64,000 nucleotides of DNA. It comes from Shewanella psychrotolerans (lineage in GTDB: Bacteria > Pseudomonadota > Gammaproteobacteria > Enterobacterales > Shewanellaceae). Location: positions 2,294,001-2,358,000 of the forward strand of contig NZ_CP080419.1 of NCBI RefSeq assembly GCF_019457595.1, read 5' to 3'. The notes under the pieces are model-generated. The model had not been told where the DNA came from, did no database searches, and saw only the letters and a program-made list of their open reading frames with translations. The translations under genes and the position numbers were made by a program. Below are positions 47,672 through 59,866 of the stretch, one piece after another; the stretch's first letter is position 1; every line of letters starts with the position of its first letter.

Positions 47672-47680
47672 TGATATACT
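47672..47680 (+). promoter_or_regulatory. Extended -10 promoter candidate for fusA2
   Basis: TGATATACT lies 41 nt before the EF-G ATG. An 8-bp inverted repeat (TTCTAAAA at 47660, TTTTAGAA at 47691) brackets it. The rest of 47354-47660 shows no feature. Confidence 0.45.
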
Positions 47681-47721
47681 TCCCCCCGAATTTTAGAACG
47701 TAACTCCAATAGAGTAGAAAA

Positions 47722-49815
47722 ATGACTGATTTATCAAAGTACAGAAACATTGGTATCTTCGCTCACGTTGATGCGGGTAAGACCACCACAACTGAGCGTA
47801 TTCTTAAACTAACCGGTAAGATTCATAAGCTCGGTGAAGTTCATGATGGTGAATCTACAACCGACTTCATGGAACAGGAAGCTGAGCGTGGTATTACCAT
47901 TCAGTCTGCTGCTGTAAGTTGCTTCTGGAACGATCACCGTTTTAACGTTATCGACACCCCTGGCCACGTTGACTTCACAGTTGAAGTTTATCGTTCTCTT
48001 AAAGTACTAGACGGTGGTATCGGTGTATTCTGTGGTTCTGGTGGTGTTGAACCACAATCAGAAACCAACTGGCGTTATGCGAACGAATCAGAAGTTGCTC
48101 GTATCATCTTCGTAAACAAGTTAGACCGTATGGGTGCTGACTTCCTACGTGTTGTTAAGCAAACTAAAGACGTTCTAGCTGCCGTTCCACTAGTAATGGT
48201 TCTACCAATCGGTATCGAAGATGAGTTCAAAGGTGTTGTTGACCTACTGACTCGTAAAGCTTGGATATGGGATGAAACTGGCGAAGCTGAAAACTACACC
48301 ATCGAAGATGTTCCAGCTGACATGGTTGACCTAGTTGAAGAGTACCGTGAACAGTTAATTGAAACTGCCGTTGAGCAAGACGATGACCTAATGGAAGCTT
48401 ACATGGAAGGCGAAGAGCCATCTATGGAAGATATTAATCGTTGTATCCGTAAGGGTACTCGTGACCTAGCATTCTTCCCTACATACTGTGGTTCTGCTTT
48501 CAAGAACAAAGGTATGCAGCTTCTACTAAACGCAGTTGTTGATTACTTGCCAGCACCAGACGAAGTAGATCCACAGCCTCTTACCGACGAAGAAGGTAAC
48601 GAGACTGGCGAACACGCTATCGTTTCAGCTGACGAGCCACTAAAAGCGCTTGCGTTCAAGATTATGGATGACCGTTTCGGTGCCCTAACCTTCGTACGTA
48701 TCTACTCTGGTCGCATCAACAAAGGCGATACCATTCTTAACAGTGCAACTGGTAAGACTGAACGTATCGGCCGTATGTGTGAAATGCAAGCCGATGAACG
48801 TAACGAACTTGAATCAGCTCAAGCGGGTGACATCATCGCTATCGTAGGTATGAAGAACGTGCAAACTGGTCACACTCTGTGTGATGTTAAGCACCCTTGT
48901 ACTCTTGAAGCCATGATATTCCCAGAGCCAGTTATCTCTATCGCTGTTGCGCCAAAAGATAAAGGCGGCTCAGAGAAAATGGGTATCGCTATCGGTAAGA
49001 TGATCGCAGAAGATCCATCATTCCGCGTTGAAACTGACGAAGATTCAGGCGAAACCATCCTTAAGGGTATGGGTGAACTTCACCTAGACATTAAGGTAGA
49101 CATCCTGAAGCGTACTTATGGCGTTGACCTAATCGTTGGTGAGCCTCAAGTAGCATACCGTGAAACTATCACTCAAGAAATTTCTGATAGCTACACGCAC
49201 AAGAAGCAGTCAGGTGGTTCTGGTCAGTTCGGTAAGATCGACTACACCATCCGTCCTGGTGAGCAAAACTCTGGCTTCACGTTCAAGTCATCTGTTGTTG
49301 GTGGTAACGTACCTAAAGAATTCTGGCCTGCTGTTGAAAAAGGTTTCGAGAGCATGATGCAGACTGGTACCGTTGCAGGCTTCCCAGTACTTGACGTTGA
49401 ACTAGAACTGACTGACGGTGCTTTCCACGCAGTTGACTCGTCAGCTATCGCGTTCGAAATCGCTGCTAAAGGCGCTTTCCGTCAATCTATGCCAAAAGCG
49501 GGTGCACAACTTCTTGAGCCTATCATGAACGTTGACGTATTTAGCCCAGATGACAACGTTGGTGACGTAATTGGTGACCTTAACCGTCGTCGCGGTATGA
49601 TCAAAGATCAAAACGCTGGTGTAACAGGTGTTCGTATCAAGGCTGAAGTACCACTTTCAGAAATGTTCGGTTACATCGGTTCACTACGTACAATGACATC
49701 TGGTCGTGGTCAGTTCTCTATGGAGTTCGCTCACTACAACCCATGTCCAAACAGCGTTTCTGAGAAAGTTATTGCGCAAGTTAAAGAGCGTAAGGCTGCT
49801 GAAGCTAAGAAGTAA
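47722..49815 (+). CDS. fusA2: Elongation factor G, second paralogue
   Basis: A full-length 697-aa translational GTPase for ribosome translocation. G1 AHVDAGKT (residues 14-21), the switch II box DTPGHVDF and NKLD of G4 are intact, followed by domains II to V. It stands alone, not in the str operon with rpsL, rpsG and tuf, and its sequence ([19 protein letters not shown]) is of the second EF-G type found in Shewanella and Vibrio. Codon use is strongly biased (CGT, GGT, AAC, CTA), like highly expressed genes. It may serve translocation under particular conditions or ribosome recycling. Own promoter and terminator. Confidence 0.93.
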   Translation: MTDLSKYRNIGIFAHVDAGKTTTTERILKLTGKIHKLGEVHDGESTTDFMEQEAERGITIQSAAVSCFWNDHRFNVIDTPGHVDFTVEVYRSLKVLDGGIGVFCGSGGVEPQSETNWRYANESEVARIIFVNKLDRMGADFLRVVKQTKDVLAAVPLVMVLPIGIEDEFKGVVDLLTRKAWIWDETGEAENYTIEDVPADMVDLVEEYREQLIETAVEQDDDLMEAYMEGEEPSMEDINRCIRKGTRDLAFFPTYCGSAFKNKGMQLLLNAVVDYLPAPDEVDPQPLTDEEGNETGEHAIVSADEPLKALAFKIMDDRFGALTFVRIYSGRINKGDTILNSATGKTERIGRMCEMQADERNELESAQAGDIIAIVGMKNVQTGHTLCDVKHPCTLEAMIFPEPVISIAVAPKDKGGSEKMGIAIGKMIAEDPSFRVETDEDSGETILKGMGELHLDIKVDILKRTYGVDLIVGEPQVAYRETITQEISDSYTHKKQSGGSGQFGKIDYTIRPGEQNSGFTFKSSVVGGNVPKEFWPAVEKGFESMMQTGTVAGFPVLDVELELTDGAFHAVDSSAIAFEIAAKGAFRQSMPKAGAQLLEPIMNVDVFSPDDNVGDVIGDLNRRRGMIKDQNAGVTGVRIKAEVPLSEMFGYIGSLRTMTSGRGQFSMEFAHYNPCPNSVSEKVIAQVKERKAAEAKK

Positions 49816-49845
49816 TATTACTTTTTAAGCACGCTTGCTAGCTAT

Positions 49846-49878
49846 AAAACCCTAACGATGCAGATCGTTAGGGTTTTT
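49846..49878 (+). terminator. Terminator of fusA2
   Basis: AAAACCCTAACGAT, GCAG loop, ATCGTTAGGGTTTT, T-run. Confidence 0.93.
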
Positions 49879-49931
49879 CTTTTTATCTCTATTGAAAACC
49901 GAATAAAAGAGTCGAACACAAAGGAGAAAAC

Positions 49932-50546
49932 GTGACAGAAGCAAACAGTGTTGTAATACTCGACTTTGAAACCACAGGACTCTCGCCTACCCAAGGCGAC
50001 CGCGCAATCGAAATTGGCGCAGTCAAACTCGAGAAAGGTATCGTCGTAGATACGTTTCAGCAGCTAATGAATCCAGGGTTTCGCATCACTAGCTTTATAG
50101 AACAATACACAGGGATCACTAATGAGATGTTAAGTGATGCTCCTGGCTGTAAACAAGGAATGGCGGACTTTGCTGATTTTATTGGCGATGCAAAACTGGT
50201 TGCTCACAATGCGAGCTTTGACCAACGCTTCTTAGAGGCTGAGCTGTCACGCATTGGCCGGCAATATTCATCGCCATTTGCGTGTTCCATGCTACTTGCA
50301 AGACGAATTTATCCAGATGCCCCCAATCATCAATTAGGAACCTTAGTCAGTTACAATCGGATTCAACACGATGGGGTATTTCACCGGGCATTAGCCGATG
50401 CACAGATGACGGCAACGTTATGGCAACACATGTTGGGCACATTAGCCGAGCGCTGGCATTGCCATAATCCAAGCTTCGAGCTGATGTTAAGCTTACAAAA
50501 GCAATCCAAGGCCAATATCAGCAAGTTTTTAACCAAATATGTATAA
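49932..50546 (+). CDS. DnaQ-like 3'-5' exonuclease
   Basis: A 204-aa exonuclease of the DEDDh class. ExoI is LDFETTGLSP (Asp, Glu), ExoII is AHNASFDQRFL and ExoIII is HRALADAQMT with the histidine four residues before the aspartate. It resembles the epsilon subunit fold but lacks its polymerase-binding tail and has no dnaE or rnhA neighbour, so repair or RNA trimming is as likely as proofreading. GTG start at 49932 with AAGGAGA. Confidence 0.88.
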   Translation: MTEANSVVILDFETTGLSPTQGDRAIEIGAVKLEKGIVVDTFQQLMNPGFRITSFIEQYTGITNEMLSDAPGCKQGMADFADFIGDAKLVAHNASFDQRFLEAELSRIGRQYSSPFACSMLLARRIYPDAPNHQLGTLVSYNRIQHDGVFHRALADAQMTATLWQHMLGTLAERWHCHNPSFELMLSLQKQSKANISKFLTKYV

Positions 50547-50578
50547 CTGAATCGTTTTAACACAACAGCTTTAACTCA

Positions 50579-51601
50579 TCAGCTACCGCACGACTGACGC
50601 TCAACTAAATTCGTCGGAATAAGTTGATTAGAAACCTGCTGACCTTTTATCAATTTCAACAAACTTTCGACCAAGATTTCCCCTGCTAATTTGGTATTTT
50701 GTTTCACTGTCGTCAATGCCGGATTAGCAAAACTTGCCACAGGAATGTCATCATAACCCACAACGGCAATATCATTTGGCACATCAAACCCCTGCTCTTT
50801 TAACGCTCGAATAGCGCCAATAGCAATGAGATCACTGGCGGCAAAAATAGCGTCAAACTCAACCTTTGATCGAATAAGTGCTAACGTCGCATCATAACCT
50901 GAGCTTTCAGTACTAATGGCATCGATTTGTAATGCTGCGTTACATTTAATATCGGCATCTTTAAGCGCCTGTTGATGGCCTAAATAACGTTCTTGAAACT
51001 CAGGACTATGACTCGATGCATCACCAATAAAAGCGATTTTTTTACGGCCTTTTTTTACAAGATGTTCAGTTGCAATAATGCCACCTTGGCGATTATCACA
51101 ACCAATCGATAATACAGAAGACTTGGTTTGCGCGGCTCCCCAAATAACAAAATGGGTATTTTGCGCTAACAGTTTTTCTAGCTTCGCCTCATAATCCATG
51201 TAATCGCCATACCCCAGCAAAATAATGCCATCGGCTTTATTGCTGTCTTCATAATCAGCATGCCAATCACTGCTAAGCTGTTGAAAAGAAACTAAGAGGT
51301 CATAACCTTGTTGTGCAGTCGCACGAGTGATCGAACCAAGCATAGACAAAAAAAACGGATTGATCAGCGAATCATCATTGGTGGGATCTTCACACAGTAA
51401 CAGCGCTAACGTTAAGCTACTTTGTGTACGTAAATTACTGGCATTTTTATCTACTTTGTAATTGAGTTCCTTCGCTATTGCTTGCACTTTCAAGCGGGTT
51501 TCTTCATTAACTAATGGACTATTGCGTAGCGCTCTAGAAACCGTTGATTGGGACACTCCAGCCCTATAAGCTATATCTATTGAGGTCGCTTTTGTTGTCA
51601 T
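50579..51601 (-). CDS. LacI-family transcriptional regulator
   Basis: A 340-aa regulator. The N-terminal helix-turn-helix is SIDIAYRAGVSQSTVSRALR (residues about 7-26), then the hinge and a periplasmic-binding-protein-like sugar domain (LLCEDPTNDDSLINPFF, IGCDNRQGGIIATEHL, DLIAIGAIRALKEQGFDVPNDIAVVGYDDI). Proteins of this kind bind palindromes with a central CG, like the four operators in the maltodextrin locus, but no such site precedes this gene and it is 5 kb from the glucoamylase gene. Its sugar ligand is unknown. Confidence 0.9.
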   Translation of the reverse strand: MTTKATSIDIAYRAGVSQSTVSRALRNSPLVNEETRLKVQAIAKELNYKVDKNASNLRTQSSLTLALLLCEDPTNDDSLINPFFLSMLGSITRATAQQGYDLLVSFQQLSSDWHADYEDSNKADGIILLGYGDYMDYEAKLEKLLAQNTHFVIWGAAQTKSSVLSIGCDNRQGGIIATEHLVKKGRKKIAFIGDASSHSPEFQERYLGHQQALKDADIKCNAALQIDAISTESSGYDATLALIRSKVEFDAIFAASDLIAIGAIRALKEQGFDVPNDIAVVGYDDIPVASFANPALTTVKQNTKLAGEILVESLLKLIKGQQVSNQLIPTNLVERQSCGS

Positions 51602-51628
51602 CGTTGTTGCTACCCTTTAACCTAAAAT

Positions 51629-51653
51629 GGTCGCCGAGTAGCACTCGCCGACC
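51629..51653 (-). terminator. Hairpin between DUF3334 and LacI genes
   Basis: Nearly symmetrical GGTCG..GAGT / ACTC..CGACC structure, followed on the minus strand by ATTTTAGG. Probably ends the DUF3334 transcript. Confidence 0.5.
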
Positions 51654-51697
51654 AATACCATACAACTTAAATAGCTAACCAATTAATCTGCACTTGA

Positions 51698-52405
51698 TTA
51701 GATACCTAGCTCCTTCATTAAATCATCAGCATCATCGACGACTACGGCACCTTTAACACCTTGTGACCAGGTTGTAGATCCGAGAATGTTACTGCTTCCA
51801 TGACCATGCTGGGCAAGTAGTGCATCAGGATCGTGTTCTTCATCATTTACAAAATCAGCTAACTTTATAAACTCTGTCTTATCCATCGCGAATTCAAGAT
51901 AAAAAATATGGTTTCTCTCAGTCTTAAATGCCACTCGGCGCGCAACAGCTTCATCTAAGTTAGTATCAATAGAGATGGTGAGTTCTTTATTAATGGTCAG
52001 CATTTTTGGCTGACTCTGATTAATGGATGTCTGTAATTCTTTGTTAACCTTAACGATAAAGTCACCTAAAATTTGATTCATTAGCTCACCCATCACATCA
52101 CCTACTTCATCAGACGTGTGTGAAAAAGCAAACTCAGATTCAGGCATCCCCATCTGTGTCATATAAGCTTGGTATATTTCGACAGCGGCTTGCGCAGAGA
52201 AGTTAATTACCACTAAACCAGAAAACCCGCCATCAAATATGGAGAAACAACCTAAATCAGGCTTAAGGCAGGTTTTAGTAATACTTTGCACCATAGCCGC
52301 ATGAGATACTTGGCTAGAAGTTGTACTCGAAAGAACATGAGAAACCGAATGGCAAAGCTTTAATAAAATATCGTCAGAGGTGATCACTTGAGATGTCATA
52401 GTCAT
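51698..52405 (-). CDS. DUF3334 protein, CheX/CheC-like
   Basis: A 235-aa soluble protein of the DUF3334 family known mainly from Vibrio and Shewanella. The segment DEVGDVMGELMNQILGDFI carries the Glu-x-x-Asn arrangement of the CheC/CheX phosphatases that act on phosphorylated CheY, and GCFSIFDGGFSGLVVINFS fits the same fold. So a link to chemotaxis or to a receiver-domain protein is plausible, but not shown. The gene is divergent from a chemoreceptor. A short acidic tail ends in DDLMKELGI. Confidence 0.75.
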   Translation of the reverse strand: MTMTSQVITSDDILLKLCHSVSHVLSSTTSSQVSHAAMVQSITKTCLKPDLGCFSIFDGGFSGLVVINFSAQAAVEIYQAYMTQMGMPESEFAFSHTSDEVGDVMGELMNQILGDFIVKVNKELQTSINQSQPKMLTINKELTISIDTNLDEAVARRVAFKTERNHIFYLEFAMDKTEFIKLADFVNDEEHDPDALLAQHGHGSSNILGSTTWSQGVKGAVVVDDADDLMKELGI

Positions 52406-52770
52406 GTTACTAACCGAAAAGAATCAATACTTAATTCTGCGCTCTATTGATGTAAAAATCAAAGTGAAAACAGCGGATTAGTATAGCACTGCAACAAATT
52501 GGCGCATATTTCTATACAAGTTATTGAATACTTGCGATTTACAAATATGTTACAGCCTACAACTTTAGTTGCAAATTTGCATAAAATGTCGGTTTCGCAT
52601 TGAAATAGCTGATGTTAATCAGGCCTGTTTCAGTACAGTTAAGTAATAGCGTGAACTGATTCAACTATACGGCCAATAATCGACAGATTAATTTAGTATT
52701 TGTTCAATTTAATATAGATAACAGGTATATTTGTAACACTGTTACCTAACGCTACCGTGTAAGGATTATC
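52406..52770. other. Divergent promoter region of DUF3334 and the chemoreceptor
   Basis: AT-rich. It contains the perfect palindrome TGCAAATTTGCA (52570-52581) and GTAAC-ACT-GTTAC (52733-52745). No gene is visible. Confidence 0.4.
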
Positions 52771-54408
52771 ATGTTAGCTATTTTAAGACGATTCACTATT
52801 CTGCAACGCCTTATTTTTATGTTAATACTTGCAGCAATTGGTACATTTGTATTTGGTAGTTTTTCCATCAACGAGCAACGCAATAGTCTAATTGCTCAAA
52901 AATGGATACAAAATGACGCACAGTTATCGACCATATTGAGTGTCCTCGACGCACACGAAAAACAAGCTCAGCAAGGTTTAATGACTCAAGAAGAGGCAAA
53001 GAAAACCGCGAGCAAGCTTGTTCATAGCATAAAATACGGTTCTGATGGCTTCTTTATTATATTTAACGCTAAGCAAGTCGTCATCGCTCACGGTGCAAGC
53101 TCCAACGCCTTGGGTACGCACGTTAGTGGCTTAAAAGACAGACAGGGACAATCCACAATCAGTCAATTGGTAAACGAAGCCAATTCAAAAGGCATTGCCT
53201 ACGCGACATTCGACACTGTTAACCCTCTTAACAATAAGCAAGAAACAGCGTTAATGGAGGCTCGCCGCTTCAACTCGTGGGGCTGGACGATTGTCACAGC
53301 GTCCTATATGAGTGATGTCAACGACACGTTAATTTCTCTACTGTTTAACTACTTTATCATTATGATGCTGATCTCAGTTCCGATTTTTGCATTTTTCCTT
53401 GTATTAAATCACTCTATTAGTTCTCCCCTGACCCAAGCAATTGAAGCGATGAAGGATATTGCACAAGGTGAAGGAGATCTGACTAAACGTCTTCCGACAA
53501 AAGGTAACGATGAAGTCGTCGAACTTGCTAAGGCATTTAATATCTTTGTTGGTAAAATCAACATGATGGTCGCAGATCTTCAACCCGTTGGACAAAACCT
53601 AAATTTGGACGCCGATAGATTACTCTGTGCCGTGGGCGAATCTAATGCCAGCGTGGATCACCTCCATCAAGAAACCAGTAGTGTTGCTACGGCAATCAAT
53701 CAAATGTTGTCAACAACACATGAGATGGCAAGCAGCACTCAACAGGCGGCCGATGCAGCAAATAGCGTAAAAGAGCAAGCACTCGACAGCAAAACGCAAA
53801 TGGACAGCACTGTACTCAATGCTGAGAAACTGGTTAATGAGCTACGAAATGCCGAATCAATCACTCAACACTTAGGCGTATCGTCAGAACAGATCGGTAG
53901 TATTTTGGATGTCATTCGCGGAATTGCCGATCAAACTAATCTATTGGCACTCAACGCGGCCATTGAAGCTGCACGCGCCGGAGCGCACGGCAGAGGCTTT
54001 GCCGTGGTTGCCGATGAGGTCCGGGCACTAGCAAACCGCACTCAAGACTCTACCAATGAGATCCAGAAGATCATTACTGATATCCAAAATGGTGTTGCTA
54101 GCGTGATGACGAGTAACAGCCAAACTCAGGATCAGTCAGAGCAATTGCAAAGCCAAGCGCAAGCCGTTGGTGTATCTCTTAGCTCGATTTTAGATCTTAT
54201 CGCTCATATCAGTGATATGAATACCCAACTGGCCAGTGCAACAGAAGAACAATCTTTAGTTACTGAAGAAATTAATCGTAACATCTGTAGCATTACCGAA
54301 CTCTCTGAAGTCTCTGTTAAGGCTAACGAGAGCAATCGATTGGCAGCACAATCTTTACGAGAGATAAGCCAAACCAGCACTAAGATTTTAGGGCAGTTTA
54401 AAGTCTAA
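52771..54408 (+). CDS. Methyl-accepting chemotaxis protein with Cache sensor
   Basis: A 545-aa receptor. Membrane helix 1 (about 10-30), a periplasmic single-Cache domain (about 35-188; [25 protein letters not shown]), helix 2 (about 190-215), a HAMP domain ([23 protein letters not shown]) and the cytoplasmic signalling domain with the hairpin tip [33 protein letters not shown]. It passes ligand state to CheA/CheW. The ligand is unknown. It is divergent from DUF3334 and ends in a good terminator. Confidence 0.94.
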   Translation: MLAILRRFTILQRLIFMLILAAIGTFVFGSFSINEQRNSLIAQKWIQNDAQLSTILSVLDAHEKQAQQGLMTQEEAKKTASKLVHSIKYGSDGFFIIFNAKQVVIAHGASSNALGTHVSGLKDRQGQSTISQLVNEANSKGIAYATFDTVNPLNNKQETALMEARRFNSWGWTIVTASYMSDVNDTLISLLFNYFIIMMLISVPIFAFFLVLNHSISSPLTQAIEAMKDIAQGEGDLTKRLPTKGNDEVVELAKAFNIFVGKINMMVADLQPVGQNLNLDADRLLCAVGESNASVDHLHQETSSVATAINQMLSTTHEMASSTQQAADAANSVKEQALDSKTQMDSTVLNAEKLVNELRNAESITQHLGVSSEQIGSILDVIRGIADQTNLLALNAAIEAARAGAHGRGFAVVADEVRALANRTQDSTNEIQKIITDIQNGVASVMTSNSQTQDQSEQLQSQAQAVGVSLSSILDLIAHISDMNTQLASATEEQSLVTEEINRNICSITELSEVSVKANESNRLAAQSLREISQTSTKILGQFKV

Positions 54409-54424
54409 CCCATCGATTTATCAC

Positions 54425-54458
54425 AAAAAGGAGAAGCAAATGGCTTCTCCTTTTTTTT
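54425..54458 (+). terminator. Terminator of the chemoreceptor gene
   Basis: AAAGGAGAAGC / GCTTCTCCTTT with eight T. Confidence 0.93.
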
Positions 54459-54512
54459 ACCTAAACTATGATAAGCTTAGTCCCACTATATAACTAAAGT
54501 GACCAAGTAATC

Positions 54513-54899
54513 ATGGCTCGAATGACGTTAGCGGTACATCCTCAGCTCTATAGCATTCATAGCTTTACTCCTGATAGTAAAATCGATCCACAAGTATTTG
54601 AACAACCCATGTTTTTTATTGGCAAGACCAAAGATGAACTGTCGGTTGTTGTACCAGCTGACCTATCGCTAAAGAGTCTAGAGATTGAAAGTGACTGGCG
54701 CTGTTTCGAGGTGGTAGGCCCCTTAGGATTTTCAATGACAGGTATTTTAGCTAGTGTCTCAGGAACATTGGCGAATGCTAAAGTCAGTATTTTTGCCATT
54801 TCAACCTTTGATACCGACTATATCCTAGTTAAAAAAGATAAACTTGAACTCGCCATACAAGCTCTTAAAAAAAACAATTATCAGATTATTCATTATTAG
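54513..54899 (+). CDS. ACT domain-containing protein
   Basis: A 128-aa protein made of two ACT-like halves; the second (LGFSMTGILASVSGTLANAKVSIFAISTFDTDYILV) is the CASTOR/aspartokinase-like type that binds amino acids. The first half contains KTKDELSVVVP. It starts a run of four co-directional genes with HPr, enzyme I and EIIA-Glc (36 bp before ptsH). A regulatory or ligand-sensing role toward the phosphotransferase system is possible, but only position suggests it. Confidence 0.8.
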   Translation: MARMTLAVHPQLYSIHSFTPDSKIDPQVFEQPMFFIGKTKDELSVVVPADLSLKSLEIESDWRCFEVVGPLGFSMTGILASVSGTLANAKVSIFAISTFDTDYILVKKDKLELAIQALKKNNYQIIHY

Positions 54900-54935
54900 C
54901 CGTTTACGGTTAATATGACGCAGTAGAGAATCACG

Positions 54936-55196
54936 ATGATATATGAAAAAACCGTTACTATTACGGCTGAACATGGTATCCATACACGACCAGCAGCACT
55001 TTTAGTCAAAGAAGCAAAACAGTACGATTGTGATGTTTTGGTCGAATGCCACGGCAAACAAGCGAGCGCCAAAAGCCTGTTTAAACTACAAACCTTAGGT
55101 CTTTATAAAGGTGTCTCTGTCACCGTTAGCGCGGAAGGAGAACAGTCGCAGCAGGCTGTTGAAAGAGTCTCTGAGCTGCTTATCACACTTAGCTAA
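54936..55196 (+). CDS. ptsH: Phosphocarrier protein HPr
   Basis: An 86-aa HPr. The active histidine is His16 in GIHTRPAA (His15 in E. coli numbering) and the serine in SAKSLFKLQTLGL (Ser47) corresponds to Ser46. It accepts phosphate from enzyme I and passes it to EIIA. The gene is 12 bp before ptsI and belongs to the ACT-ptsH-ptsI-crr run. Confidence 0.96.
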   Translation: MIYEKTVTITAEHGIHTRPAALLVKEAKQYDCDVLVECHGKQASAKSLFKLQTLGLYKGVSVTVSAEGEQSQQAVERVSELLITLS

Positions 55197-55208
55197 AAGG
55201 GTATATGA

Positions 55209-56915
55209 ATGATAATTAAAGGAATTGCCGTTTCAGCGGGTATCGCTTTAGGTCAAGCAAAAGTACTTCAACCGCTAGACAACAAACTCGATTATCATCT
55301 ACTTCCCCCTTCGCAACTTCGTTTTGAAAAAATATGCCTAGATAATGCCATTGCCACACTCGTTAGTCAGATAAAAAACAGCGCCTTACATCTACAACCC
55401 GATAGCGAGCATTACCAGTTAATCGAAGCCGATTTAATGCTGCTCGAAGATGAAGAGTTGCAACAGGAATTACATGTCGCCATCGCTAAGCAACAATTTT
55501 CTGCAGCCTTAGCAGTAGAGCACACCTTTGCCAAACAGGCACAAGCGATGCGAGATATGGACACGCCCTACCTCTGCTGCCGCGCCGAAGATGTCCTCTC
55601 CTTAGGACAACGCCTCATTCAAATACTGCTGACAGGCGAATCTACAGAGTTATCCAATATCCCCGATAACAGCATTATCATCGCCAAAGACATTACTCCA
55701 GCAGAGTTTGCCACGCTTCCGTTAAATAGATTAAAAGGCTTAGTGCTGCAAACAGGCGGCGTGACCAGTCATACCGCAATTTTGGCCCGTAGTGCATCAA
55801 TCCCCACGCTGATGAGTTGTCCGTGTGATTTAGCGCTTATCGCCAACGGGACCCCTATCGCCTTAGATGCGATATCGGGGGAGCTAATTATTGACCCGAC
55901 TGAAGCGCAAGTCGCACGATTAAAAGTCGCGCTGCAACAAGCCATCGAACGTAAAGTTGGCTTAGAGCAATTTAAAAACCAAGCAACACAGACCCAAGAT
56001 GGTCATAAGATCTCGCTACTCGCTAATGTGGGTTGTATCAGCGAAATCAATCATCTAGCGGATGTTGGTGCCGAAGGTGTTGGGTTGTTTCGTACCGAAT
56101 TTATGTTTATGAATAACCACGAATTGCCCGATGAACACCAACAATACCAGCTTTATTGTGATGCGCTTCAGTTACTTAACGGCAAGCCATTAACGATACG
56201 GACAATCGATTTGGGGGCAGATAAAGAGGTGCCCTCTTTATCCATGATAAAAGAGGAAAATCCAGCACTGGGCGTACGCGGCATTCGTTACACCTTGAAC
56301 CATCCGCAATTATTTAGTGCGCAGCTGCGTGCGGTTCTTCGTGCAGCGAATCACGGCGCGATTCGATTGATGTTCCCTATGGTTAACCAAGTCGAAGAGT
56401 TAGAAGACGCCCTAGCCCTCATTGAGCGATGTAAAGATGAACTCAATGAAGCGGAAAAGGGCTTTGGTGATATCACTATTGGCATTGTGGTTGAAACCCC
56501 TGCCGCAGTGATAAACTTAGACTCCATGTTACCTTTACTTGATTTTATCAGCATTGGAACCAATGACTTAACCCAGTACACTATGGCCGCAGACCGTACC
56601 AGTCCTTATCTTATTGATAAATATCCGGTACTGTCACCTGCTATTATCAAGTTGATCGCCCAATCAATATCCAGCGCAAAAGCCGCAAATGTGCAAGTAT
56701 CCATGTGTGGTGAATTGGCGAGTAATCCCAATGCTACCGCGTTACTTATTGGCCTAGGCATTGATGAGCTAAGTGTCAGCGTCGCAGCACTATTAGAAAT
56801 AAAGCAGGAGCTCAGTCGATGGCGCTATGAGGATTGTGTAAAACAGGCCGAGCAGGCAATGGTGATATCGCGCATAGATAAACTAAATGAATTGCTAACA
56901 CGCTGTCACTCTTGA
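55209..56915 (+). CDS. ptsI: PTS enzyme I
   Basis: Phosphoenolpyruvate-protein phosphotransferase, 568 aa (about 575 in E. coli). The HPr-binding N-domain carries the phospho-accepting His188 in GGVTSHTAILARS. The PEP-binding C-domain has GVGLFRTEFMFM, IRTIDLGADK, SIGTNDLTQY and the cysteine in VSMCGELASN. ATG at 55209 follows AAAGGG. It lies in the general PTS operon. No sugar-specific EIIBC gene is in the window. Confidence 0.97.
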   Translation: MIIKGIAVSAGIALGQAKVLQPLDNKLDYHLLPPSQLRFEKICLDNAIATLVSQIKNSALHLQPDSEHYQLIEADLMLLEDEELQQELHVAIAKQQFSAALAVEHTFAKQAQAMRDMDTPYLCCRAEDVLSLGQRLIQILLTGESTELSNIPDNSIIIAKDITPAEFATLPLNRLKGLVLQTGGVTSHTAILARSASIPTLMSCPCDLALIANGTPIALDAISGELIIDPTEAQVARLKVALQQAIERKVGLEQFKNQATQTQDGHKISLLANVGCISEINHLADVGAEGVGLFRTEFMFMNNHELPDEHQQYQLYCDALQLLNGKPLTIRTIDLGADKEVPSLSMIKEENPALGVRGIRYTLNHPQLFSAQLRAVLRAANHGAIRLMFPMVNQVEELEDALALIERCKDELNEAEKGFGDITIGIVVETPAAVINLDSMLPLLDFISIGTNDLTQYTMAADRTSPYLIDKYPVLSPAIIKLIAQSISSAKAANVQVSMCGELASNPNATALLIGLGIDELSVSVAALLEIKQELSRWRYEDCVKQAEQAMVISRIDKLNELLTRCHS

Positions 56916-56979
56916 TAATTATTGAGTATGCTAGGAAAATAAAAATGCGTCACACGTGGATCAACACAGGAACTCAAAA

Positions 56980-57489
56980 ATGGGATTTTTAAGCCGAATT
57001 CGACGGTTAATATCAGGACAGCCTCCCGTAAAAGGCGGTATAGATGTTTACGCGCCCGTATCTGGTGAAATTGTGGCGATCGAAAAGGTACCGGACGTGG
57101 TTTTTGCAGAAAAAATTGTCGGTGACGGTATTGCGATCGCGCCTAAAGGGACTCAAATTCTCGCGCCAGTAGATGGCACCATTGGCAAGATATTTGAAAC
57201 AAACCATGCATTCAGTATTGAATCACCTCACGGGTTAGAGTTGTTTGTGCATTTCGGTGTAGGTACTGTCGAACTGCGTGGTAATGGGTTTAAACGATTA
57301 GCCGAAGAGGGTCAAAACGTCAAAATGGGCGACCCTATTTTAGAGTTTGATTTAACATATTTAAAAGACCATGTTGAGAGCCTACTGACACCTGTTGTCC
57401 TAGCGAATATGGAAGACGTTCAGAGCATCGATAAACGCCAAGGATCAATTGAAGCGGGTAAAGATATCATCTTCTCTGTTCAACTTTAA
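56980..57489 (+). CDS. crr: PTS glucose-specific EIIA component
   Basis: The 169-aa product has the same length as E. coli EIIA-Glc. His76 (NHAFSI) and His91 (LFVHFGVGT) are the active-site pair. Besides phosphate transfer, this protein is the usual regulator of adenylate cyclase and of non-PTS sugar carriers. The ATG at 56980 (AGGAAC upstream) is preferred over an in-frame GTG at 56956. Last gene of the operon. Confidence 0.96.
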   Translation: MGFLSRIRRLISGQPPVKGGIDVYAPVSGEIVAIEKVPDVVFAEKIVGDGIAIAPKGTQILAPVDGTIGKIFETNHAFSIESPHGLELFVHFGVGTVELRGNGFKRLAEEGQNVKMGDPILEFDLTYLKDHVESLLTPVVLANMEDVQSIDKRQGSIEAGKDIIFSVQL

Positions 57490-57502
57490 CGCTCAACTCA
57501 TG

Positions 57503-57523
57503 TGCTCCGATACATTCGGAGCA
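57503..57523 (+). terminator. Hairpin after crr
   Basis: TGCTCCGA / TCGGAGCA with a 5-nt loop, 13 nt past the stop, followed by TATATATG. Probable but imperfect terminator. Confidence 0.55.
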
Positions 57524-57661
57524 TATATATGCTATTGAATTTAATTCATCCCGTCGAACTCACCCAATCGTGATATCCACTTGAGCCGCAGCCGACTCAA
57601 TGCCACAATGCACAGATAATATAAGCTCACACTATGAGCCAGCTCAACAAGGAGAACCGCT

Positions 57662-59807
<2,146 letters not shown>

Positions 59808-59866
59808 CTATACACGGCTAACCACTAATATTAACGCCTAGCGACTAGGCTTTTCAGAGTTTCAAC

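Noticed and set aside
48692..48712. ACGTAT inside fusA2
   Set aside because: It is within coding sequence and lacks the flanking TGA/GCA bases of the operator.
50579..51601. Calling the LacI-family gene the maltodextrin repressor
   Set aside because: No operator of that type precedes it and it is outside the locus; the link is only possible.
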